In this document: positions 36,386 to 44,960 of the stretch, one piece after another
Position numbering within the stretch: position 1 is the first letter of the stretch
Layout of the letters: every line of letters begins with the position of its first letter
From: an uncultured Verrucomicrobiota bacterium
GTDB taxonomy: Bacteria > Verrucomicrobiota > Verrucomicrobiia > Opitutales > UBA9783
Length of the DNA stretch: 48,833 bases
Assembly (NCBI GenBank): GCA_946186275.1
Contig: CAMHMO010000009.1
Coordinates: 1-48,833, forward strand
Reading direction: 5' to 3'
Made by a program: the position numbers and the translations under genes
Notes under the pieces: generated by a model
Seen by the model: the letters and a program-made list of their open reading frames with translations, nothing else
What the model was told of the DNA's origin: nothing
Database searches by the model: none

Positions 36386-36958
36386 TCACTTATCTTCGAT
36401 GTTTGAAGATTTTTCAGCCTTCGGCGTCAACATAAAGCGCTCAACGGGGTCGAGCGTTAATTCCTCCGCTTTGAATTGCTTCGCCGTCACGGGTACAAAA
36501 TACGTGTAAAGAATGTGCGTTTTTTCGTAAGCATAAAAACGAACAATCAGGAATTCGGGTTTTTTTTGCGCCGGTTCGGTAACATGCTCATCCGGAACCC
36601 CCTGCGGTGTGATACCAAAGCGTGTCGTTTCCCCCATTGTCCATGCGGCATTCTCAACTTCTACTCTAAAATCGTACGTACCGGGCGACTTACGCACAAA
36701 ATTAAACACCCCGTCGGAAACATTTCGCACGGCATACCATGTTCCGACGCAGGACTTTGTGTTCGGCTGTTCCTTTAAAAAAAGCACACATGCCTCCGCA
36801 CACGGCACCAAACGTTGCCTTTGTCGCATTGTTGACCGCTGATGATTTTGAGAAACGTACCATTTTACGCAGAAAGAAACAGCGACGGATAAGATGGTCA
36901 AACTCAATAAAACTCCCAACGTCGTAAAGCCGTCGCATCGTCTGCCGTTGCATTTCAC
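36386..36958 (-). CDS. Type IV prepilin/pseudopilin-like protein
   Basis: Reading from a GTG at 36958 that overlaps the ftsZ stop (GTGA), the 190-residue protein begins MKCNGRRCDG|FTTLGVLLSL. This is a short basic leader ending in glycine, then phenylalanine and a hydrophobic helix, the pattern cut by prepilin peptidase. The usual glutamate at mature position 5 is replaced by glycine. The frame is also open to 37003, but that longer start makes a worse leader. The globular part is unlike known major pilins. A minor pilin or pseudopilin is the likely role. Confidence 0.7.
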   Translation of the reverse strand: MKCNGRRCDGFTTLGVLLSLTILSVAVSFCVKWYVSQNHQRSTMRQRQRLVPCAEACVLFLKEQPNTKSCVGTWYAVRNVSDGVFNFVRKSPGTYDFRVEVENAAWTMGETTRFGITPQGVPDEHVTEPAQKKPEFLIVRFYAYEKTHILYTYFVPVTAKQFKAEELTLDPVERFMLTPKAEKSSNIEDK

Positions 36959-38100
36959 GGATTCAGCTTTAAACCCAACCGCAGGTAAGTCGGCGTATCC
37001 CAATAAGATTCGGCATGTTCGCCTTCGAAATTCAATCGTATTTGGGATGGATCATCACAGAGGGGTTTTTTGGATTTTTTGCGCCAAAAACGTTCCGTTT
37101 TTAAATTTTTCGCGCCGGCAGTCAAAATCAGCAAAGCGGTTGCCTCGTTTGTCTCACCCTCTTGCACGGAACAACTCGTCAAAAGCGGCACATCGGCAAC
37201 GTTCAACCGCCCACGCAGATCTTCGTGTAACGTTTTCAGCGCATTTAAAGGCAATTCCGAAGAAGTTTGAAGAAACAGGCAAATGCGTTGCGGTACAAAA
37301 GTGTCGAGTTTTACCTTCAGCATCGGGCATCCAAAAGTTGCTTCCAATGCCGCGTTTGCGTTGTTCCCGCTTCCGATACCCCACGCAACCGTATTGGGTT
37401 TATTGTCGAAGTGATGCGCAAAATCATTCAAACGACATGCAAAAGGCGTATTTTCCCGCGGGTACAATCCGTCACGGAGTACCTTTAATACCTGCGAAAG
37501 CAGACGATGCCCTTCCGCCAACGCCTCTTGCGCGGTTGCGTTCTCGGGTAATGATTGAAACAGCAAATCATTGTAAAACGGAAGCACCAAATCCGCCGCA
37601 CTCCGCAACCGTTCCAGTTGCGCCTGTGCACGCACATTCTTCGGATGTCCTTCGAACGAGAACGGCATCAGCGGGATAACAATGGTAAAAAGACCGCTTT
37701 GCCGCGCAAGGCTGAGAGCCGCTTCGAAGGTTCCACTGCCCGTTCCGCCGCTTAAACCGACCAAGATAACAACCACATGCGCCCCTTGAAAAAACGCACT
37801 CAGATGTTCATCCCGAAGCGGAAAATGCTTTTGCACCCATTCGGCATCACCGCCCGATCCAAAACCGCGAAATAAATCTTCCCCGAAGCAGTAGGTTGAA
37901 ACCGTTTTTTCCAAAGCATCCAGGCAGGAACGATCGGTATCGACCGCCAGGCAATCGTCCAAAAGAGGGGCATATTGCGCCGAAAAAAAACTTAAAGCAC
38001 GGCACGCGGAACTCCCGAGAGCCAGGAATTTTATTTGTACGGAATTCGGATCCGCCGTAACCGATGTCAATCCTTCCTCCATACGCAAGGTTCTTCCCAT
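36955..38100 (-). CDS. ftsZ: FtsZ, divergent tubulin-like cell division GTPase
   Basis: The 381-residue protein aligns along its length with FtsZ. VQIKFLALGSSACRAL matches the first strand and T1 loop, CLAVDTD matches AVNTD, and VGLSGGTGSGTFEAA replaces the GGGTGTG T4 signature. Further matches are IPLMPFSFEG, the T7 region LNDFAHHF, and WGIGSGNNANAA. Near the end WDTPTYLR corresponds to the C-terminal peptide (D-I-P-A-F-L-R) that binds FtsA. The T1 glycine run is lost (LGSSA), and the second T7 aspartate seems to be histidine. ATG 38100 is preferred to a TTG at 38127. It lies between tadA and a prepilin gene. Confidence 0.85.
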   Translation of the reverse strand: MGRTLRMEEGLTSVTADPNSVQIKFLALGSSACRALSFFSAQYAPLLDDCLAVDTDRSCLDALEKTVSTYCFGEDLFRGFGSGGDAEWVQKHFPLRDEHLSAFFQGAHVVVILVGLSGGTGSGTFEAALSLARQSGLFTIVIPLMPFSFEGHPKNVRAQAQLERLRSAADLVLPFYNDLLFQSLPENATAQEALAEGHRLLSQVLKVLRDGLYPRENTPFACRLNDFAHHFDNKPNTVAWGIGSGNNANAALEATFGCPMLKVKLDTFVPQRICLFLQTSSELPLNALKTLHEDLRGRLNVADVPLLTSCSVQEGETNEATALLILTAGAKNLKTERFWRKKSKKPLCDDPSQIRLNFEGEHAESYWDTPTYLRLGLKLNP

Positions 38101-38139
38101 GAAAGAACCAAGAACCGAGGTTGTCAAAATCGAAACAAC

Positions 38140-38652
38140 TCAGCTTTGTTGTCTCCGCAATTCAAAAAATGTTTTCAGCATGCGTTCGCAGGCATCTTCC
38201 AACGGTTCAACTTCGACCGAAACGCGATGATAAAGCCGCAACGCCGTATGCAGACACAGGCAACCGCCCAGGCAACCCTGTTGACGGTCAATAACTCCGA
38301 CGACAACCTTGGGTATCCGAGCCTTATAAATCGCGCCGGCACACATCGGGCACGGCTCTTTGGTAACGTAAAGCGTTACTTCGGTCAGTCGCCAATCGCC
38401 CTTTTTCTGCGAAAGTTCCCGAATGAGCTGCATTTCGGCATGAGCGGTCGGGTCATGGTTTGTTTCAACCCCATTGCACGCGCGCGCCGCGATCTTCTTA
38501 TCAATAACCGCCACTGCCCCGATCGGAATTTCGCCCTTTTCCCAGGCTTTCAGTGCCTCGTTGTATGCAAAACGCATGAAATGCGCCGAACGGTTTTCGG
38601 TCGGTTCGCTTTCGTCAAAAGGCACAAACGGGCAGAACGGGACGGCAACCAC
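38140..38652 (-). CDS. tadA: TadA, tRNA adenosine-34 deaminase
   Basis: TadA converts A34 to inosine in tRNA-Arg(ACG). The zinc site is complete: HAEM gives the ligand histidine and catalytic glutamate, and PCPMCAGA gives two cysteines. The core GEIPIGAVAVIDKKIAARACNG is typical. The GTG start gives 170 residues; ATG 38577 would give 145 and leave out a short helix. It is followed by ftsZ after about 39 bases. Confidence 0.93.
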   Translation of the reverse strand: MVAVPFCPFVPFDESEPTENRSAHFMRFAYNEALKAWEKGEIPIGAVAVIDKKIAARACNGVETNHDPTAHAEMQLIRELSQKKGDWRLTEVTLYVTKEPCPMCAGAIYKARIPKVVVGVIDRQQGCLGGCLCLHTALRLYHRVSVEVEPLEDACERMLKTFFELRRQQS

Positions 38653-38793
38653 GGAAAAGACTTTCGCATATCCTTGAAACGTTTTCGTCGCATACTTTCA
38701 AGTGCATTCGGCACCGCGACGGTTTTTTGAGCCTAAGTTGACGCTTCCAAGCAAAGAACTTGCACTTGCGAAAACCGCCGTGATAATGAGGTC

Positions 38794-40146
38794 ATGTTCA
38801 ACTACGGTTGGGTGGTGCTCGTTATCACCGTTCTGTTGGAAGGACTGAGCGGTTTCGGGCGGACGGCTTCCTTCAGTCCGTTTTTGAAAGATGTTTGTCG
38901 CGATTTGGCAGTCACGTCGGCGCAAATCAGCTTTATTTACGGATTGGCGAATTTGCTGACGGGCATCGCTCTGCCGCACATCGGACGTTGGTACGACCGT
39001 TATCCGACAAAATACTTTCTGCGCGTTTTTGTCATGTTGTTCGGCGGCGCGTTTATCGGCATGAGTGCGTTAAAAATCATTGCCGCTCCGCCGTTTTTCA
39101 ACTTTTTTGTCCTCTTTTGCGCCTTCATCGCCATCCGCATGTCGGTGCAATCGTATATGTTGACGGGACGCTGCATGGTAGCAGCGTGGTTCAAGGAAAA
39201 TCGCGGGTTCGCAACGGGTCTGACCTGCCTGTTGCTGGCATCCGTCGCTTCCTCGATGCCACACCTTAATCTGCGGCTCTCGCGCTTTTTCGCCTGGCAA
39301 CACGTTTGGCTCACCGTTGGCATTTTTTGGCTGTGTGTGATGCTTTTTGTGGTACGTTGGATTAAAAAGCCGCCTGCGGTTGAGAAAAACGACTTCGATG
39401 ATTCGGGTAAGCAAAAAAATGCGGCTCCGTCAGACTTGGAACATAGAACCGACGAAAATTTCGATATTTCCCAAAAAAATACGCCCGAAAATTTCGAAAA
39501 AAGCGCGAATTCCTCCCAAAAAACGACGTCTTCGGGTTTTACGCCCCTACCCTCTTCCGCCAAAACAACCGCCGAAACCTTCAAGACCTCGCCTGCACTT
39601 TGGTTGATTATGACGATGCTTTTTTTCAAAGCCTTTCAAATGACCGCCCTGGCATTTCATCTCGTTCCGCTGTGCGAAGCTTTCGGAGCACGCGCGGAAA
39701 ACGTCACGCTTTGTCTGATGGGAACGCCCGTCGTCACAATTCTCACAACGTTCGTCGCCGGGCATTTTTTTGAAAAAATCGGTGTTCGGAATACCCTCTT
39801 TCTCTTTCTGATGCTCGACATCAGCCTGCTTTACAGCTTTCAATACATCGCGAACAATTTCATACTCTGCATGTACGGATTGACGGCGGGTGCTTATTGG
39901 GGAATGCGCCAAATTCTCGCCTACATGGTTTTACCAAAAATTTTCGGCACAAAACACATCGGTACGGTCAACGGTTGGGCATCGGCGTACCTCTGCCTCG
40001 GAAGCGCAACAGGACCCTATTTTTTTGCCAAATGCCACGAAGCACGCTCCTACCTCTTTGCCCTGAACCTCTGTCAGGGATTTGCCGTTCTGTTGCTCTT
40101 CGTTTGCCTGATACTGCAAAAGCATTTTAAACCGAGAGAAACCTAA
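38794..40146 (+). CDS. MFS transporter with a long central loop
   Basis: The 450-residue protein has twelve predicted membrane helices and starts FNYGWVVLVITVLLEGLSGFGRTASF, as in monocarboxylate or oxalate:formate-type carriers. Between helices 6 and 7 (about residues 195-270) there is a hydrophilic S/T/N/K-rich cytosolic loop of about 75 residues, longer than usual. Substrate unknown. It is not related closely to the other MFS gene at 12032. Confidence 0.85.
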   Translation: MFNYGWVVLVITVLLEGLSGFGRTASFSPFLKDVCRDLAVTSAQISFIYGLANLLTGIALPHIGRWYDRYPTKYFLRVFVMLFGGAFIGMSALKIIAAPPFFNFFVLFCAFIAIRMSVQSYMLTGRCMVAAWFKENRGFATGLTCLLLASVASSMPHLNLRLSRFFAWQHVWLTVGIFWLCVMLFVVRWIKKPPAVEKNDFDDSGKQKNAAPSDLEHRTDENFDISQKNTPENFEKSANSSQKTTSSGFTPLPSSAKTTAETFKTSPALWLIMTMLFFKAFQMTALAFHLVPLCEAFGARAENVTLCLMGTPVVTILTTFVAGHFFEKIGVRNTLFLFLMLDISLLYSFQYIANNFILCMYGLTAGAYWGMRQILAYMVLPKIFGTKHIGTVNGWASAYLCLGSATGPYFFAKCHEARSYLFALNLCQGFAVLLLFVCLILQKHFKPRET

Positions 40147-40437
40147 ACCGCTCCACATCGAACAACGGCATCTTCCGAATTGGATATTTGAGAGGCTGAC
40201 CGGTTCTTTTTCGATTTTAAACGGTTCCGCACCATGAACATCCAACCCGCCCTTTTCCCGCTTACAACTCCGGGTACTTCGCGAATGATTTGTACGATGC
40301 GCATGCGAATTCACGGTAATCCGCTTTTTGTTGCTTTCGATCCTCTTTTGTCAAAAATCTGCCGATAATAAAACTTTTTAAGAAATTATTTATTTTTTCT
40401 GTTGACATACGGCAAAAAATTCCGTTCACATGAAGGC

Positions 40438-42840
40438 GTGGTTTATTGTGTCAGAAGGCACTTGACACGGCTCCAAAGGCATGTTGAGCGTTTTCTGATT
40501 GTTTTCATATTCACAAGTGGTGTTGGTAACGGGCTTTTGAAGCCCGTGCACCGCTTGTGTTCCGTTTCCGCAGAGATTGTTTCAAATGCACCAGACGTTC
40601 CCTCTGTGGAAACGATGGAAGCACTTCCCAATTTTGACAGCGGTACCCAACAAGAAACCTTTCATGGAATTTCAAACGGTTCTTTGTCGGCACAAAGTAT
40701 TACCGTTAATACACCGAAAAGTCGCGATGCCATTGCCCGTCGTGCTTCGAATGAAGAAGGCGGTGTCGTGTCTTCGGTGACGATCGATAACGGTGTTCAA
40801 AGAACGTCAGCTCAACCCGATAAAAAGGGCGAAAAGGAAACCTACGGAGAACGTTTGCGGCGTCTGTCGATCAAGGACTATCGTGATGAAAATATAGCGG
40901 GAGGCGACAATTACGGAACGCGAAACGAATTTTTCCAAACGGACAAAATAAAATCGGGAACGGCTTATTCGACGGAAGCGGTTGAGCATCCGCATAGACG
41001 CGAAGGAGTTCCGAAAGACAATTTATCGCCTGCATCCCACGAGCCGCCCGACAAAAGTAGCCGTGCAACTTTGGGAACCCGCGCCGCTTCGAAAAAGGCG
41101 GCTTTGTTGCGTTCAGACGAGGAAGAACCGACCGAAGCAGGTCTGTCGAAAGTTGCGGACAACGGAGCTCAAGCGGAAGTTTCGGACGAAAAGACCCGCA
41201 CGGAAACGGCACATATTTCGGAAGCAGACACAAAAGCAAAGGAAGATGCTTTGCGGTACGAAACGCGCCAGGCACTGTTGAAGGACGTTCGGGCGACGTG
41301 GGCGGTTCAAAATACACCGAAAGCATCTGCAACATCCGAGGGTGTTTCGCCGAAAATTCCTCTTCCGCAACCCGAAACATTACAACAATACGCCAAGCGC
41401 GTGATTTTGCCGCAAATTCATATCGATCGTGTGCCGTTATCGGAAACACTGAAAATTATTTCCGACGTTGTTAAAACACATACGACAAACGAACGAACGG
41501 TGAATTTTATTTTGACGGATCCAAAAAAAGCGGCACCCGAAGTCGATCTCGACATCCGCGATGTATCGCTGGAGCGCGTTCTGCATTATTTGAGCGAGAT
41601 GACGCAGTTTGCCGTGCTGTACGAAGGCAACACCGTTGTTTTCCGCGACCCTTCGCTCAAACAAACCCTGCGCACCTGTATATTTCCGATTTCGCGCGGC
41701 AGTGTGTTGCAAATTTTGAGCTACACCGATTTACACAACAGCGACGAGGAAAAGAAACTTTCGGAGGAGGAACGTTTAAAGCAATTTTTTCAACGCATCG
41801 GCATTCCCATGAACGACAAAAACGTCGGTTTTGCCTATGACGGATCCAATCTCATTGTTACGCACGAAGAAATATGGTTACAGCGCATTGAATCCATTCT
41901 GCAAGAATATCGTCAATGCAAACAGATTGCCATCGAGGCAAAATTTTTGGAGGTTTCACAAGGTGCTTTGGATGAGTTGAGTTTGAGATTCGATAGCGGA
42001 AGACAGGATGGCGCCCATGTCGCAGTTAATATGTCAGGGGGAGGAATACGGAGGTTATCCATGTTGGAAGGCGGGCAAACAGACACTACTACATGGACTT
42101 TGCCGGGCGGTTTGGATTATGGCGGCAATTTCGGTGCTTTGGTAAGTGCATCTCCCGTGCTTAATCGATGTCAAATGGGTGTTTTGTTGCGTGCCATCGA
42201 ACAGCGTTCCGATTCGGATCTGATGTGCACACCAAAGGTAACGGTTTTATCGGGACGAAAGGCGGAGATTGTGATTGCCGACGAGTTTCGTTATCCGCAA
42301 AGCTACCGCGACGGTATTGCCAACGTAGGAAATGACGGTCGCGGTTCAACAGCCGCCGGTGTCGCTATCCTGGGCGGGGCTCCGGAAAACTTCACCACAC
42401 GAAATATCGGCATTGAAATGACCGTTACACCCGTCGCCGAACACAACGGATGCATCCATCTGACGTTAGAACCGAGAGTGACGCAGTTATCGGGTTTCAT
42501 CGATTACGGCGGAGCCAACATTATTTCCAGTGGCTCCGGAACGCAAAATTATAATTCCGGGTTCAAACAACCGACCTTTGCCACTCGAAAAATCAAAACC
42601 GAGTTATCAATTGAGAGCGGCTCGACGGTTGTTATGGGCGGTTTAACACGCGAAGAGGTCAAAGAAATGCATGACCGCATCCCGCTGTTCGGCGACATTC
42701 CGATTTTCGGGAAACTCTTTCAGTCGAAAGGAAAAACTTCGCAAAAGAAAAATTTACTTATCTTCGTAACGGCAAACCTGGTGGATGAAAACGGTCAATA
42801 CATCACAGAGCCGGAATTCAAGGTTGCGAAACCGCTGTAA
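40438..42840 (+). CDS. Secretin (type II secretion/type IV pilus family)
   Basis: This outer-membrane pore has 800 residues. A signal-like hydrophobic stretch (FLIVFIFTSGVG) comes first, then about 300 residues of charged, low-complexity sequence with repeated S, T, K and E. N-terminal secretin domains follow (PLSETLKIISDVV, DIRDVSLERVLHYLSEMTQ). The C-terminal secretin core has LLRAIEQRSDSDLMCTPKVTVLSGRKAEI, VGITMTVTP-like EMTVTPVAEHNG, ESGSTVVMGGLTREE and the closing PLFGDIPIFGKLF. I chose GTG 40438. A TTG at 40402 coincides with a TTGACA and is less likely. It is similar in layout to verrucomicrobial pilus secretins. Confidence 0.85.
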   Translation: MVYCVRRHLTRLQRHVERFLIVFIFTSGVGNGLLKPVHRLCSVSAEIVSNAPDVPSVETMEALPNFDSGTQQETFHGISNGSLSAQSITVNTPKSRDAIARRASNEEGGVVSSVTIDNGVQRTSAQPDKKGEKETYGERLRRLSIKDYRDENIAGGDNYGTRNEFFQTDKIKSGTAYSTEAVEHPHRREGVPKDNLSPASHEPPDKSSRATLGTRAASKKAALLRSDEEEPTEAGLSKVADNGAQAEVSDEKTRTETAHISEADTKAKEDALRYETRQALLKDVRATWAVQNTPKASATSEGVSPKIPLPQPETLQQYAKRVILPQIHIDRVPLSETLKIISDVVKTHTTNERTVNFILTDPKKAAPEVDLDIRDVSLERVLHYLSEMTQFAVLYEGNTVVFRDPSLKQTLRTCIFPISRGSVLQILSYTDLHNSDEEKKLSEEERLKQFFQRIGIPMNDKNVGFAYDGSNLIVTHEEIWLQRIESILQEYRQCKQIAIEAKFLEVSQGALDELSLRFDSGRQDGAHVAVNMSGGGIRRLSMLEGGQTDTTTWTLPGGLDYGGNFGALVSASPVLNRCQMGVLLRAIEQRSDSDLMCTPKVTVLSGRKAEIVIADEFRYPQSYRDGIANVGNDGRGSTAAGVAILGGAPENFTTRNIGIEMTVTPVAEHNGCIHLTLEPRVTQLSGFIDYGGANIISSGSGTQNYNSGFKQPTFATRKIKTELSIESGSTVVMGGLTREEVKEMHDRIPLFGDIPIFGKLFQSKGKTSQKKNLLIFVTANLVDENGQYITEPEFKVAKPL

Positions 42841-44893
42841 CGGTTCCGCCTTAGTCGTTACGCTTCTCGTCTTGTCTGCCCTTGGCGGTTTCGTGACGTT
42901 ACAAACGTTGCGCCTTTATCAGGAACAACAGTCGGCGAACCGGGAAATTCGAAAAACACTCGCCAAAAAACAGGTCTCTCTTGTCGCGGATGAAGTATTC
43001 CAACGATTAAAACAAAGAAAATTAACATTTTGCGCCGCGGAAGCGAAAAAACCACTGCATTCCTACATTGTCGACGCGCAACTGCGAGATCTCGGAACCG
43101 ATGATTTCGAACAATTTTTTTGCCCCACCCCTTCCGATAATACCGCCAATGCTCGGATAAGCGTAAAAATTTTGCCGAAATTATCGGAAAATTTTGTCAA
43201 AAAAGCGGATTTCACCTTGGAAACTTTGCGAAAACGCCTCAAAGAACCCGCCTTGACCTGGAAAATTCCGTTATTGAATGCCTCGCAAAAAGAAATCCTA
43301 TTCGAACGTTGGCGGTTTCTGCAAACCTCGGAACGCAACGAACCTTTAAAAATACCGCTGTTTATGCCGATTTTTACCTTCATGGGACAAAAATTCGACC
43401 GCAAAGACACAGAGTGCGCACTTTGGAATCCTTACGATCGATTGTTAAAAGGGAAGCTTCAATTTAAATGCATCGCGGAGCTGTTGGACGAACAGGGCAA
43501 TCTCTTTGTGGATCCGAATATCGAATTCGCATTGGACGTGACGCTTCCTCCCGGCAACGAAACAACATTTTCCTTTAATAAGCTCATTCCTAATCTCGAC
43601 CGCCTGCTTCACGTGGAAATTAAAAATTGCCCGAAAGCATACGAGTGGCGCGAGTGGGATATTCCGATGGCATACACCTGCGATTTACCGTTCAACTTGG
43701 AAATAAAACCCTCGCGACAGGCGAGGAATGAAGCCCGACAAAACACAAAACATACCGAATCACTTCCGATCGGGATTGTTTTCAACACTCAAACGCGAGC
43801 TCAACAATTGGATACCTGTCTGCTGCTTCATTGCGACAAAATTTATCATTCTTGCGGTCGGCGGGATCGAATATTTTTTGCGGACAAGGGAGATGCAACG
43901 CAAATTCCCTGGAATATCTTTTCTCGAAACCCGTCGCCGAACAGCATTCCGTTTTATTTCTTCGGAACGGAAGAAGAATTATTCGAAATGTACCCGCCTG
44001 CTTCGGATAAGGAAGAATTTTGGAAATTTTTTGCATACGATCCCGAAAATTCCGACCAACCGACAAAGAAGGGAAAACAAACGCACAATACCCCGCAACT
44101 TTCGGTATTACAGGCAAATATCGATGCATTTGTAATGTTTGTCTGCTTTGAAACTTATTCCGACCTTTGCGTATGCGAAACGGAAATCAAACACACGTCG
44201 AATGATGCTTGGGAACCGCAAACGACGCGATATTATTACAAACGAAAGCCGAAAAACTTCCGCAAACCGCTTCTTCCGCCAAAACCAACAACCACGGAAT
44301 CTGTTATTTTGCAATCTTCCGATATACCTTTGGAGGAAGCGAAGATTTCTCCTATAGTCGTCATACATTCTGACGAAAATCCAAAAAAAGAAGAAAACAC
44401 TCAACCGACACCCCAATCGACAACCGTCATTTTGGGAACACCGCAACCCTCCGTTCCAAAGGGAATTGTTGAAAAACCTGTCGAAAAAATTGACACTCCG
44501 CCCGTCGTTCAACCGCCAAGAAAGAAAAGAAAAGATTCCGCACCAGCCTCGGTTTCTTTTACACGATTGCCAAGAGAGGACAAAAACATGAAACAAGAAA
44601 CAGATGGCAAACAGAACACGGAAAACCAAAAACAATATCCTCCCGACGAAGAATATGAAAATTTGAAGCCTGAAAGTTCTCTCTATGAAATCGATGCTTC
44701 GTGCGATACGGATGGTGCCTCTTCCGACAGTCAGTCGACACCTCGTAAAAGTTCCATGGGTTCGGATGCGGATTTAAATGCGGAACCTGTAAAATACTCA
44801 AAATCCTTGTTTGACTTCAAAGTACCCCGCGACGATGGATCGCAATCCCGCAAAGGAACCGATGTTTCGGATGTGGAAGTTACGGTGAACTAA
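42785..44893 (+). CDS. PilX/GspK-like prepilin with long disordered tail
   Basis: The gene overlaps the secretin by 56 bases. Its 702 residues begin with an arginine-rich leader, NG|SALVVTLLVLSALGGFVTLQ, which resembles the prepilin-type start of PilX/GspK minor pilins. A globular segment extends to about residue 480. The last 220 residues are rich in P, T, K, E and S and appear disordered. Coupling to a secretin supports a role in pilus or type II-like assembly. No ATPase or platform gene is in the window. Confidence 0.65.
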   Translation: MKTVNTSQSRNSRLRNRCNGSALVVTLLVLSALGGFVTLQTLRLYQEQQSANREIRKTLAKKQVSLVADEVFQRLKQRKLTFCAAEAKKPLHSYIVDAQLRDLGTDDFEQFFCPTPSDNTANARISVKILPKLSENFVKKADFTLETLRKRLKEPALTWKIPLLNASQKEILFERWRFLQTSERNEPLKIPLFMPIFTFMGQKFDRKDTECALWNPYDRLLKGKLQFKCIAELLDEQGNLFVDPNIEFALDVTLPPGNETTFSFNKLIPNLDRLLHVEIKNCPKAYEWREWDIPMAYTCDLPFNLEIKPSRQARNEARQNTKHTESLPIGIVFNTQTRAQQLDTCLLLHCDKIYHSCGRRDRIFFADKGDATQIPWNIFSRNPSPNSIPFYFFGTEEELFEMYPPASDKEEFWKFFAYDPENSDQPTKKGKQTHNTPQLSVLQANIDAFVMFVCFETYSDLCVCETEIKHTSNDAWEPQTTRYYYKRKPKNFRKPLLPPKPTTTESVILQSSDIPLEEAKISPIVVIHSDENPKKEENTQPTPQSTTVILGTPQPSVPKGIVEKPVEKIDTPPVVQPPRKKRKDSAPASVSFTRLPREDKNMKQETDGKQNTENQKQYPPDEEYENLKPESSLYEIDASCDTDGASSDSQSTPRKSSMGSDADLNAEPVKYSKSLFDFKVPRDDGSQSRKGTDVSDVEVTVN

Positions 44894-44960
44894 ACCCAAA
44901 ATATCGCATTGAGCTCTTCAAACGGCGCAAAAAGTTTTTTTGGAACCCTCGGATAAAATC

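Noticed and set aside
40402-40440. Promoter at TTGACA (40402) for the secretin
   Set aside because: The -35 is perfect but no acceptable -10 lies at the right distance.
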